Positions 25,769 through 33,690 of a stretch of DNA of 64,000 nt are shown here, piece by piece (positions within the stretch are counted from its first letter, which is position 1; every line of letters begins with the position of its first letter). The translations under genes and the position numbers were made by a program. This DNA comes from Hymenobacter terrenus. Its GTDB lineage: Bacteria > Bacteroidota > Bacteroidia > Cytophagales > Hymenobacteraceae. Where the stretch lies: NCBI RefSeq assembly GCF_000972495.1, contig NZ_LATM01000018.1:1-64000 (forward strand), read 5' to 3'. Below the pieces are notes generated by a model, which was not told where the DNA came from, ran no database searches, and saw nothing but the letters and a program-made list of their open reading frames with translations.

Positions 25769-28747
25769 CTACCCCAGCAGCTCCTCAATATCGGCCCGCG
25801 TGAGGTGCTTAATCACGGCTTCATCCGTGGCAATCAGTTCGCTCACCAGGGCTAGCTTGCGGCGCTGCAAGGCCAGGATTTTCTCCTCCACCGTGCCTTG
25901 GGTGATGAACTTGTAGGTGAACACCGGCCGCTGCTGGCCAATGCGGTGGGCGCGGTCCACGGCCTGGGCCTCCACGGCGGGGTTCCACCAGGGGTCGAGG
26001 ATGAACACGTAATCGGCGGCGGTGAGGTTGAGGCCCACGCCGCCGGCTTTGAGGCTGATGAGGAAGATTTTCAGGTCCTCGTCTTCCTGGAAGCGCGCTA
26101 CTTCGGCGGGCCGGTCGCGGGTGGCGCCGTCGAGGTAGGCGTACGGGAGCTGGCGCTCATCGAGGGCGGCGCGCACCAGGGCCAGGTGCTGCACGAATTG
26201 ACTAAAGACTAGCACCTTGTGCCCCTCGGCCACCACGTTGCGAATCATGCGCAGTACCTCGCGCAGCTTGCCCGATTCGTGGGAGTAGGTTTCGTCGGCC
26301 AGGCGGGGGTGGTTGGCAATCTGGCGCAGGCGGGTGAGGCCTTGCAGCAGCAGAAACTGGGTGCTGGCCGGGCCGTGCTCGTCAAGGTTGCGCAGGATTT
26401 TGTTGCGGTAAAAGCTCTTCGTTTCCTCGTAGGCGTGGGCCTGCTCCTCGGTCATGGGGCAGTAGCTGAGCTGCTCGGTTTTCTCGGGGAGCTCCTTGGC
26501 TACTTGCGCCTTGTGCCGCCGCAGAATGAAGGGCTTGATGAGGGCGTGTAGGCGTTTGGTGCGTCCTTCGTCCTGGTTTTTCTCGATGGGCTTGAGGAAT
26601 TCCTTGCGGAAAAACGCCTGCGTACCCAGCAAGCCGGGGTTGATGAAAGACATCTGCGACCACAGGTCCATGGTGCTGTTTTCTACCGGCGTGCCCGTGA
26701 GAATGAGCCGGTGCTTGGAACGCAGCTGCCGCACGGCCTGCGAAGTGGTGCTCGACGGGTTTTTGATGGCCTGCGACTCGTCCAGAATCACGTAGTCGAA
26801 CTTATAGCTGGCCAGTAACTCGGTATCGAGGCGCACGATGCCGTAGCTGGTCATCACCACGTCGTAGTCGGCAAACCGGTCGGGGTTTTTGTCGCGGTAA
26901 GTGCCAGTGTAGGCCAGAATGCGCAAGTCGGGCGTGAACTTCTGGGCCTCGTTCAGCCAGTTGAACACCAGCGAAGTAGGCAGCACCAGCAACGAAGCCG
27001 CACCCTGCGCCTCCCCGCTTTCGCAGCGTTGCTGGAGCATGGCCAGGGTTTGAATGGTCTTGCCCAGGCCCATGTCATCGGCGAGGCAGCCACCGAAATG
27101 GTAGTCCTGCACGAAGCGCAGCCAGTTGTAGCCCGCCTTTTGGTAGGGCCGCAGCTCACCGAGGAAACCGGTGGGTAAGGGGTGGTCTTCCACTTCGGCG
27201 AAGTCGCGCAGCTTGGCCAGCTTGCGGCCCATGCGCACGGTGGCCAGCTCGTTGCTTTGCAAGTCGGCTACCAGTGCCAGGTGGTGGCGGCGTAGGTTCA
27301 GTCCTTCGGCCGACTCTTCGCCAAAGGCAAACAGCTCCAGGTAGTCCGTAAACCACTCCTCGGGGATGATGGCAATCTGGCCGTTGGGCAGCTTGAACTC
27401 ACGCCGTCGCTGCAAAATGTGGCCGCGTAGCCGGATAAACGGTATTTCAATATCACCGAAGCGCACCGTGCCGCGCACGTCGAACCAGTCGCCGGCTTCC
27501 TGAATGCCCACGTGCACGCTGGTCGGGCCGATGAAGTAGCTCTTGGTGGCGGTGGATGCAGCTTCCACGGTGTAGCCCAGTTCGGTGAGGGCGGGCGAGT
27601 TGTCGTGCAGCCATTTGAAGGCCTCGCTTTTGGGCAGGGTGGCGTGGCCGTTTTCCACAGTGAGCTGACGGTCCCGCAGCTCCGCTACCGTGGCCTGCTC
27701 CTGCTCCGGGTTGCGCAGCAAGCGGTGGAACACGTAGCTGTCGGCGGTTTTTTCCAGTCGCACGCTCACCGGTTTATCGGTGCCTAGTGACATCAGATGT
27801 GGCCCGTAGCGGAAGCTCAGCTCGAAGTAAATTTGCTCAGCTTCGGGGCCGGTAAGCACCGGCACGGCGGGCTTAGGTAGCGGAATGCGACCCCGACGGG
27901 GGGGGCCCGGTGGGCGCACGGGTGCTTCGGGCACGGGCGCGGCCGGCAGCGCATCGCTAAACGTGAGCCGGGGCCGCGCCACGTAGCGCTCCGACCGAAT
28001 ATCGAAGCCGCGTGCGTGCACCTCAAACGATTCCATAAGCGGCGCCACAAACTTCTGGAAGTAGCTCTCCTCCACCTGCCGGGGCACCACAATGAATTTC
28101 TTCTTCAGAAATGGCAGCAGCTTACGCCCATCTACCTCGGTGCGGAAGGAGTACAGCAAGTCGCCGAGCAGCAGCCAAGCCGGCTGCAAGCACACCAGCA
28201 CCGCATCCTTATATTGGAAGTCAAGCCGCTGGTTTTGATACTGAATAGTAGGGAAATAGTGCGTGCCGTCTTCGTTGCGCCGGAAGTGGAAGAGGATGGA
28301 CGCCTTGGTAGGTGCCAAGCCGATTTCACGCCACGTCGGCTCGCCATCACGCCCCATAATGAACACGCGCTTTCCCGCCAGCCGCGCCAGAATGCTCGCC
28401 ATGCGCGCTTGCACATGTCGGGAAATGATTTCCTGAAGGGGCTTGTCGCCCTTCTCCGCGTTATAGGTCTTGAGAAAGAATTCGGCCGTCGCGATTTTGC
28501 GTGGCCAGAACTCTTTCACCACCGCTTCCTGCTGAATCTGGTCGCACAGCTCCACAAGCTCAAAGTCAGTGGCATCGAGCCCCTCGGCGAACTCATGCGC
28601 GTTCTTCCCCGACACAGTTTGGTGCTGAAGCGTGAGCTGGCCGCGCGGACCAAGCTGGACCACGTAGGCCGCGAACAGGTGTCCGAGGAATTCGTGCTCG
28701 AAAAGTGAGTAAACGATTTGAAATGGTTCTGCGGTAGAAACTTTCAT
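25769..28747 (-). CDS. SNF2-family ATP-dependent helicase/translocase
   Basis: The 992-residue product has an N-terminal region of unknown role (about 1-500) and then SNF2_N. Walker A is DDMGLGKTIQ near residue 557, the DEAH-type box is VILDESQAIKNPSS, then LTGTPVENSTMDLWSQ. The Helicase_C domain has KVLVFSQFVQHLALV, LKAGGVGLNLTAADYV and QAVDRAHRIGQ. Bacterial SNF2 proteins of this layout move along double-stranded DNA and are linked to transcription or RNA polymerase recycling; the exact role is not known here. It stands alone, with TATCTTGC upstream as a weak promoter candidate. Confidence 0.93.
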   Translation of the reverse strand: MKVSTAEPFQIVYSLFEHEFLGHLFAAYVVQLGPRGQLTLQHQTVSGKNAHEFAEGLDATDFELVELCDQIQQEAVVKEFWPRKIATAEFFLKTYNAEKGDKPLQEIISRHVQARMASILARLAGKRVFIMGRDGEPTWREIGLAPTKASILFHFRRNEDGTHYFPTIQYQNQRLDFQYKDAVLVCLQPAWLLLGDLLYSFRTEVDGRKLLPFLKKKFIVVPRQVEESYFQKFVAPLMESFEVHARGFDIRSERYVARPRLTFSDALPAAPVPEAPVRPPGPPRRGRIPLPKPAVPVLTGPEAEQIYFELSFRYGPHLMSLGTDKPVSVRLEKTADSYVFHRLLRNPEQEQATVAELRDRQLTVENGHATLPKSEAFKWLHDNSPALTELGYTVEAASTATKSYFIGPTSVHVGIQEAGDWFDVRGTVRFGDIEIPFIRLRGHILQRRREFKLPNGQIAIIPEEWFTDYLELFAFGEESAEGLNLRRHHLALVADLQSNELATVRMGRKLAKLRDFAEVEDHPLPTGFLGELRPYQKAGYNWLRFVQDYHFGGCLADDMGLGKTIQTLAMLQQRCESGEAQGAASLLVLPTSLVFNWLNEAQKFTPDLRILAYTGTYRDKNPDRFADYDVVMTSYGIVRLDTELLASYKFDYVILDESQAIKNPSSTTSQAVRQLRSKHRLILTGTPVENSTMDLWSQMSFINPGLLGTQAFFRKEFLKPIEKNQDEGRTKRLHALIKPFILRRHKAQVAKELPEKTEQLSYCPMTEEQAHAYEETKSFYRNKILRNLDEHGPASTQFLLLQGLTRLRQIANHPRLADETYSHESGKLREVLRMIRNVVAEGHKVLVFSQFVQHLALVRAALDERQLPYAYLDGATRDRPAEVARFQEDEDLKIFLISLKAGGVGLNLTAADYVFILDPWWNPAVEAQAVDRAHRIGQQRPVFTYKFITQGTVEEKILALQRRKLALVSELIATDEAVIKHLTRADIEELLG

Positions 28748-28867
28748 AGCCGGGCATGCGGAAGGCGCAAGATAGGGCTGAAAGCGGATATGAACACGGG
28801 AAAACTTCGCCGCAAACGTATAGAATTACGGCCTTGACATTTCAGGAGCCAAAAAAGCCCGTTGGCC

Positions 28868-30100
28868 TTACAAATTCTCCCGTAAATCCAACTTGCTTGC
28901 ATTCAGCGCCGGGCGAATGCTTACAGTTAACGTAATGATAATGATAGACAGACAGGTAAAGACGAGGTCCGAAAGCTGCATTTTTACCGGATACGCGTCA
29001 ACCACGCTTGTTGCCATGCCCATGCTCACAAACCCAAATTGCTTTTGGAACCAGCACAGCGTCACGCCCACTACCAGTCCTACCACGGCCCCCACCAACG
29101 CCACGATGGCGCCCACCATCAAAAAAGTACGGCGTACGATGGTCTCGGTGGCGCCCATGGCCAGCAGCACCGAAATGTCTTTTTTCTTATCAATAACCAG
29201 CATCGACAGGGAGAAAAAGATGTTGAGCGAGGCAATGAGCAAAATTAGGGTGAAGGTGATAAATACGAACAGCTTTTCCACCTTAATGGCTTTGAACAGG
29301 CTCACATGCTGCTCGTCGGAATCCTGCACCTTGAAGCCGGGTCCGAGCTTGCGGCGCAGCTGCTCCTTCACCTGCTCAATCTCGAAGCTCTGGCTCACTT
29401 TTATATAAAGAGCGGTGCGGCGGCTGCCGTAGTTGAGCAACCGTTGGGCGAAGGTGAGTGGCACGAAGATGTAGCTGTCGTCGATGTGTTGCTCGATGAG
29501 AAACACGCCACCGGCAATTAAGTCCTGCTCGTTGAAGGCCTTGTCGGGGTCAATTTGCAGGGTCTTTTTGCCGGGCGTATTGCGGGGATACAACAGGCGT
29601 AGGGGCGCCAGGCGGTTGTTGAGCGTGATGCTGAGTTCGTGCTGCACGCCGGCTCCCACCAAGGCCAGTTCCAGGCTGTCGCGGCGGAGGCGGTGGTCAC
29701 CCTCACGGATGTTGGCATCAATCGCGCTTTGGCCGAAGTAGTTATCGGAGAGGCCTCGCATCTTCACCACCATCTGGCGGTCGTGGTATTGCAACAGGGC
29801 GTTGTCCTCAATGACTTCGGTGAGCAAGGCTACGCCGGGCATCTTTTGCAATCCCATCAGGAAGGCGCGGTCCACGTCGAAGGCCTTGCCCTTGGTGGCC
29901 GAAATGACCAGGTTAGGGTCTGATTTTCCGTAGAGCGTGCGCACTAAGTCTTCTAACCCATTGAATACCGACAGGACGATGATGAGCGCCGCTGTGCCCA
30001 CCGCCACTCCAACCATCGAAATGTTGGAGATGATGGTGATGATGTTGCGCTTATTCTTAGAGCGGAAGTAGCGCTGGGCAATGAGAAAGGAGACGTTCAC
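28868..30100 (-). CDS. FtsX-like ABC transporter permease (LolC/LolE type)
   Basis: The 410-residue product starts MNVSFLIAQRYFRSKNKRN and has a first membrane helix (about 23-46), a large periplasmic domain (about 47-270) and three C-terminal helices (about 272-300, 317-345, 370-392), the MacB_PCD plus FtsX architecture. SKLDLRENL at the end fits the family. Relatives extract lipoproteins from the inner membrane with the ATPase LolD. No ATPase gene is adjacent, so the partner must be elsewhere, as is common in Bacteroidota. Confidence 0.88.
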   Translation of the reverse strand: MNVSFLIAQRYFRSKNKRNIITIISNISMVGVAVGTAALIIVLSVFNGLEDLVRTLYGKSDPNLVISATKGKAFDVDRAFLMGLQKMPGVALLTEVIEDNALLQYHDRQMVVKMRGLSDNYFGQSAIDANIREGDHRLRRDSLELALVGAGVQHELSITLNNRLAPLRLLYPRNTPGKKTLQIDPDKAFNEQDLIAGGVFLIEQHIDDSYIFVPLTFAQRLLNYGSRRTALYIKVSQSFEIEQVKEQLRRKLGPGFKVQDSDEQHVSLFKAIKVEKLFVFITFTLILLIASLNIFFSLSMLVIDKKKDISVLLAMGATETIVRRTFLMVGAIVALVGAVVGLVVGVTLCWFQKQFGFVSMGMATSVVDAYPVKMQLSDLVFTCLSIIIITLTVSIRPALNASKLDLRENL

Positions 30101-30128
30101 GGGAAAGGGTAGCAGGCAATGGAACGGG

Positions 30129-30536
30129 CTAGCTGGCCTGCCGCATCAGTCCGTCCATCAAATCTTCTAATCGTTTCAGCCGTCCTTCGTGCTGTTTCAG
30201 CACCACTTCGGATAAATCCCGGATGTCTTTTTTCATGCCCCGGATTTCATCCAAAAAGATGATGTTGAACTGGTCCTGACGCTCATTGAACTTCTCTTGG
30301 CGCTCATTAAATTTCTCCTGGCGTTCGTTGAACTTCTCCTGGCGCTCAGCCCACTCCAGTAGCCGCTGATTGAACAGGCTCTGTTGCTGCTGGAAGCGCT
30401 GGCTATCCTGCCGGGTGCCGCGCACTTCCCCCACGAGTTCGAGCAGCAAAGTATTCGTAGTAGCCGCCTGGGTCTCCTGCTGCTCCATGCGGCTAAGCAA
30501 CGCTTCCATAAATGTCTGAAAATTGCTGGGGTCCAT
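30129..30536 (-). CDS. Coiled-coil hypothetical protein with seven-residue repeats
   Basis: The 135-residue product starts MDPSNFQTFMEALLSRMEQQ; an upstream start at 30620 adds Arg/Ser-rich residues unlike the rest. Its centre holds consecutive RQEKFNE heptads, a perfect coiled-coil periodicity matched at DNA level by 21-bp tandem repeats. The end (LKQHEGRLKRLEDLMDGLMRQ) is also coiled coil. There is no signal peptide. It lies 28 bases upstream of the permease gene on the same strand and may be co-transcribed. Function is unknown. Confidence 0.65.
   Translation of the reverse strand: MDPSNFQTFMEALLSRMEQQETQAATTNTLLLELVGEVRGTRQDSQRFQQQQSLFNQRLLEWAERQEKFNERQEKFNERQEKFNERQDQFNIIFLDEIRGMKKDIRDLSEVVLKQHEGRLKRLEDLMDGLMRQAS
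30270..30345. repeat. 21-bp tandem repeat inside the coiled-coil gene
   Basis: About three to four near-identical copies of a 21-base unit (GAACTTCTCCTGGCGCTCATT and variants) encode the RQEKFNE heptads. Because the unit is a multiple of three, changes in copy number would lengthen or shorten the coiled coil without breaking the frame. Confidence 0.7.
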
Positions 30537-30641
30537 GTAGCGAGCGGTAAGCAAGGAGGGGTGAAACAAACACAAGGAAGAACAAGGTAAGCGCTTTATA
30601 CGCGACGACAAGCGAAACAACTCCAGCCGCTACCGTCGGCT

Positions 30642-31514
30642 TTATTTCCAAGCCTTCACAATAAGGCCGGTGCCGGAATCGTGAACGGTGCGCGCGTCAA
30701 GCCAGTTCAGCAGCAGGCAGAAAGGGAACGTAATAGCGTAGTAAAACGGCAACAGCAGGAAAAACAGGCGCGACTTGCCTAACATCAGAATCGGGTATTT
30801 CATGCTCAGGCGCCACGAAATCTGGCCTGGCTCGCCGTACGCGTAGCGCGCCTCAATGCGCTCAAAGCCAGCCGTGCTCAGCTTCTGTTGAATTTCGCGG
30901 ATGTTGTAACCGTCGCGCACGTGCTCTTCGATGAAACTGGTTTCGCCGTCGTCGTGCACATCGGAGCCGCCCTGGTCGCTGGGCGTGGAAATGAGCAGCA
31001 TGCCGCCATTCTTCAGCGAAGCATGGATGTTGCGAAACACCTCCACGTCCTCCAGAATGTGCTCCATCACATCCACCGACAAGGCCAAGTCAAAGGAATT
31101 CAGCTCTTGGTACAGCACCAAGTCCTGCACGGCAAACTGCACGTTGCTGCGCCCAATCTGCCGAAAAAACTTGTTGGAATCAGCTACTTGCTCGTCCTTC
31201 ACGTCCACGGCCAGAATGTTCCACTTTGAGCTTAAGCTGCTGAGCCAGTAGGTGTATTGCCCATAACCAGAGCCGGCGTCGAGGATGTGCAGCGGCTCCT
31301 GGGTGCGGCCTTTGGCCCAACGGCGCAGTTCCCGATGCACATGCCAAGTGCGCAGCAGCAGCAAATCGAGCAAATGATAAAACAGTCGGCGCAGCCACGG
31401 TGTGCGGTTAAATACCTGGCCGAGTGTCTTCTTAATTGGGTCGTAGTACAATGTGGAGAATGTGCTGATGTGAAAAATGTGCGAATGGTGAAAGGCCGGC
31501 GGCCGGGTAGGCAT
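30642..31514 (-). CDS. Class I SAM-dependent methyltransferase
   Basis: About 290 residues from the ATG at 31514. SAM motif I is ILDAGSGYGQYTYWL, followed by NILAVDVKDEQV and the VDVMEHILEDVEVFRNI motif that is typical of UbiE/Methyltransf_11 enzymes. The C terminus has a hydrophobic hairpin (FFLLLPFYYAITFPFCLLL), which suggests membrane association and a lipid or cell-surface substrate. The start is uncertain because the first codons overlap an inverted repeat at 31459-31542; a TTG further in (LYYDPIKK) is an alternative. The gene follows rbfA on the same strand. Confidence 0.85.
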   Translation of the reverse strand: MPTRPPAFHHSHIFHISTFSTLYYDPIKKTLGQVFNRTPWLRRLFYHLLDLLLLRTWHVHRELRRWAKGRTQEPLHILDAGSGYGQYTYWLSSLSSKWNILAVDVKDEQVADSNKFFRQIGRSNVQFAVQDLVLYQELNSFDLALSVDVMEHILEDVEVFRNIHASLKNGGMLLISTPSDQGGSDVHDDGETSFIEEHVRDGYNIREIQQKLSTAGFERIEARYAYGEPGQISWRLSMKYPILMLGKSRLFFLLLPFYYAITFPFCLLLNWLDARTVHDSGTGLIVKAWK

Positions 31515-31542
31515 ATCCGCACACTTCCACATTAGCACATCA
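31459..31542. repeat. Imperfect inverted repeat at the methyltransferase 5' end
   Basis: AATGTGCTGATGTGAAAAAT with GTGCGAAT pairs imperfectly with ATCCGCACAC and TTCCACATTAGCACATC. The two arms are about 27 bases each (31459-31485, 31516-31542). It makes the methyltransferase start ambiguous and resembles a mobile palindrome. Confidence 0.55.
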
Positions 31543-31551
31543 GGAAGGTTC

Positions 31552-31974
31552 TCATTCGCCCTTAAAAAGGCGCGGTCGACTGGGCTTTTCTTCGTTTTCG
31601 TCGGGAGTATCCTTGGGGGCGGGGGGGATGTCAAGCGTACCCAACACTTGGTCCATGTGGGCGGCGTAGGCCGCGCTGTCGTCGTGAAAAAAGATAAGTT
31701 CGGGCACTACGCGGGCCGTCTGCCGGATGCGCTTGGCCAAGGCCTGCCGGATGGCTTTCCCGTTTTCGCGAATGATTTCGAGGCGGTCGTTGGCATCGGC
31801 CCCGAGCAATAGGCTGAGGTACACGCGAGCTTGGCCCAGGTCGGGCGTCACTTTCACCATGCTGATGCCCGGCGCCAGGCCGCCCCCAAAGAGGTGCGGC
31901 AGGTCGCGCTGTAGCACAGCGGCCAATTCCTGCTGGAGCAGGCTAGCCATTTTTTGTTGTCGTTTACTTTCCAT
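31552..31974 (-). CDS. rbfA: Ribosome-binding factor A
   Basis: The 140-residue product starts MESKRQQKMASLLQQELAAV and contains GGLAPGISMVKVTPDLGQARVYLSLL and AKRIRQTARVVPELIFFHDD, the KH-like core of RbfA, which helps mature the 30S subunit. The tail (KDTPDENEEKPSRPRLFKGE) is charged and disordered. The ATG at 31974 follows a minus-strand TACCTTTG box by ten bases, supporting this start. The methyltransferase gene lies downstream. Confidence 0.93.
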   Translation of the reverse strand: MESKRQQKMASLLQQELAAVLQRDLPHLFGGGLAPGISMVKVTPDLGQARVYLSLLLGADANDRLEIIRENGKAIRQALAKRIRQTARVVPELIFFHDDSAAYAAHMDQVLGTLDIPPAPKDTPDENEEKPSRPRLFKGE

Positions 31975-31984
31975 AATTAAGCTG

Positions 31985-31992
31985 CAAAGGTA
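31985..31992 (-). promoter_or_regulatory. TAnnTTTG promoter box of rbfA
   Basis: CAAAGGTA on the plus strand is TACCTTTG on the minus strand, ten bases from the rbfA ATG. The leader would be only a few bases. Confidence 0.55.
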
Positions 31993-32168
31993 TGGTTTCG
32001 ATGATTGGCGTTGGTAGCGCAAAAGTCAGCCCTCGATACGGTCCTACTACTTAAACGTAAACCGGCAAATTTGCACCTGCAGGCTGGGGCACGGGCGCTG
32101 AAAAATATTTGTTCACCTCAACCAACCTTTTAGCAGTTAACTGACACTTTGAGGCAAATCCAGTTTTA

Positions 32169-32711
32169 GTGACCGACCCTTCTTCCGCGGCTGCATCCGA
32201 CGATTTGCTGCTAGCTGGCTGCCTGGCTCAGGACCGCACGGCTCAGTACCAACTCTACCAGCGGTATAAAGCTGCTATGTTTTCTTCCGCTCTGCGTATT
32301 CTGCGCGACCGTGAGCTGGCTCAAGATGCCTTGCAGGAGGCATTCGTGCAGGTATTCCGGCAGCTAGCCAAGTTCCGGCGCGAGTCAACACTGGGCGCCT
32401 GGATTCGTACCATTGTGGTGCGGCAGGCCCTGCAATTGCTGCGGCGCGAAAACTCGATGGAAGTATATGACCCGTTGCGCCACACCGAGCCGCAGGTGGC
32501 CTGGCACGACAGCCTCACCGGTGAGGCCTTGGACAAAGCTATTGGCGAATTGCCCCCGGGCTATCGGAGCGTTTTCTGCCTGATTGAGGTTGAAGGATAC
32601 TCACACCGCGAGGTTGCTGAGTTGCTGGGTATTTCCGAAGGAACCAGCAAATCGCAGCTCTACCATGCCAAGAAGCAACTGCAAATTAAACTTCATCACC
32701 TGTACGCATGA
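32169..32711 (+). CDS. ECF-type RNA polymerase sigma factor
   Basis: The 180-residue product begins at a GTG (MTDPSSAAASDDLL). Region 2 shows YQLYQRYKAAMFSSALRILR, ELAQDALQEAFVQVFRQL and GAWIRTIVVRQALQLLRRE. Region 4 shows LPPGYRSVFCLIEVEGYSHR, EVAELLGISEGTSKSQLYHA. It directs RNA polymerase to specific promoters. The downstream gene overlaps by four bases (ATGA) and encodes a one-pass membrane protein that is the likely anti-sigma factor. The inducing signal is unknown. Confidence 0.95.
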   Translation: MTDPSSAAASDDLLLAGCLAQDRTAQYQLYQRYKAAMFSSALRILRDRELAQDALQEAFVQVFRQLAKFRRESTLGAWIRTIVVRQALQLLRRENSMEVYDPLRHTEPQVAWHDSLTGEALDKAIGELPPGYRSVFCLIEVEGYSHREVAELLGISEGTSKSQLYHAKKQLQIKLHHLYA

Positions 32712-33499
32712 GCCCTACGCCCGAACTGCCCGAACCCGGCCGGCCGAATCTGCGCCGGGCTATTCATTCACTACCCGTCCACGAACCTGACGCGGCACTG
32801 TGGCTCCGTATTGCTACTCAGCTCGCAGCCGAGCAGGCCATTGCCCATGCTGTAGCGCAGCTCCCTACTCATGAACCCGACCAGGAGCTATGGTCGCGCA
32901 TCACTACTCAATTAACGCTAGAATCTGTCGCCGACCAGCCCCTAACTTCCTGGCCAGCTCTCCCAACCTACGAGCCGGATGATGCAGTCTGGGATACAAT
33001 TGCTGCTCGTCTCGATGCCCCAACCATTGCTGCGGAGCCTAACCAGCTGCCCCAACGCTCGGTGGTGCGGCAGCTATGGCCCGTGGCCGCCGCGCCACGC
33101 CGGCTCATGGCCCTGGCAGCCAGCTTGCTACTACTGGTGAGCCTGGTATGGTGGCAGCGCCCGACATCCAGTACCAATGGCCCCCGCGAAACAGTGTCTT
33201 ACACCCAGGAAATCGTGACCGAAGCTGTTCCCACGGCCCTAGCCCCTGCCCCTGACCCACTGGAAGCCGAAGGCCGGGCCTTCATCGACTCCAAGTGCTC
33301 GACTCTCCCAGCGGTGTGCCAGTCAGGTGACTTTCAGTCGTTGCGTGGCCAACTCGATGAGCTGGAAACCGAAGAGCAGCGCCTGCTGCGAGACAGCCAG
33401 CGGTTTGGCAATAGCCCGGAACTGGTCCGCCACCAAGTGCGTGTTGCCACGCTCAAAGCCACGGTCACCCGCGAGCTTATTCGTCTGTTGATATCATAA
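32708..33499 (+). CDS. Probable membrane anti-sigma factor with three N-terminal repeats
   Basis: The 263-residue product overlaps the sigma gene by four bases. Its N terminus carries three copies of a short motif, LPVHEPDAALWLRIATQL (from residue 22), LPTHEPDQELWSRITTQL (52) and LPTYEPDDAVWDTIAARL (85). A single membrane helix (LMALAASLLLLVSLVWW, about 133-149) and an outer domain with two Cys (about 196 and 203) and a helical end follow. The layout fits a one-pass anti-sigma factor that holds the ECF sigma at the membrane. A classical zinc-binding anti-sigma motif is not visible, so the function is inferred. Confidence 0.75.
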   Translation: MSPTPELPEPGRPNLRRAIHSLPVHEPDAALWLRIATQLAAEQAIAHAVAQLPTHEPDQELWSRITTQLTLESVADQPLTSWPALPTYEPDDAVWDTIAARLDAPTIAAEPNQLPQRSVVRQLWPVAAAPRRLMALAASLLLLVSLVWWQRPTSSTNGPRETVSYTQEIVTEAVPTALAPAPDPLEAEGRAFIDSKCSTLPAVCQSGDFQSLRGQLDELETEEQRLLRDSQRFGNSPELVRHQVRVATLKATVTRELIRLLIS

Positions 33500-33690
33500 C
33501 AGTTTTGCTTTCAGCGTCTATTTATTAGGGCTAGTATCCTCTGGTGGTACTAGCCGTTGGGCCCCTCTCCTGGAGGGAGGTGCAGCCACGAGAATAGCCC
33601 TATCCCAAGCAGTAGTAGCCAATAGTGAGCAGTGGGATAGGCTGAAGAGGCGAGTTGTCGTGCAACTTTGCACTTCCAACACTCTTCCTC

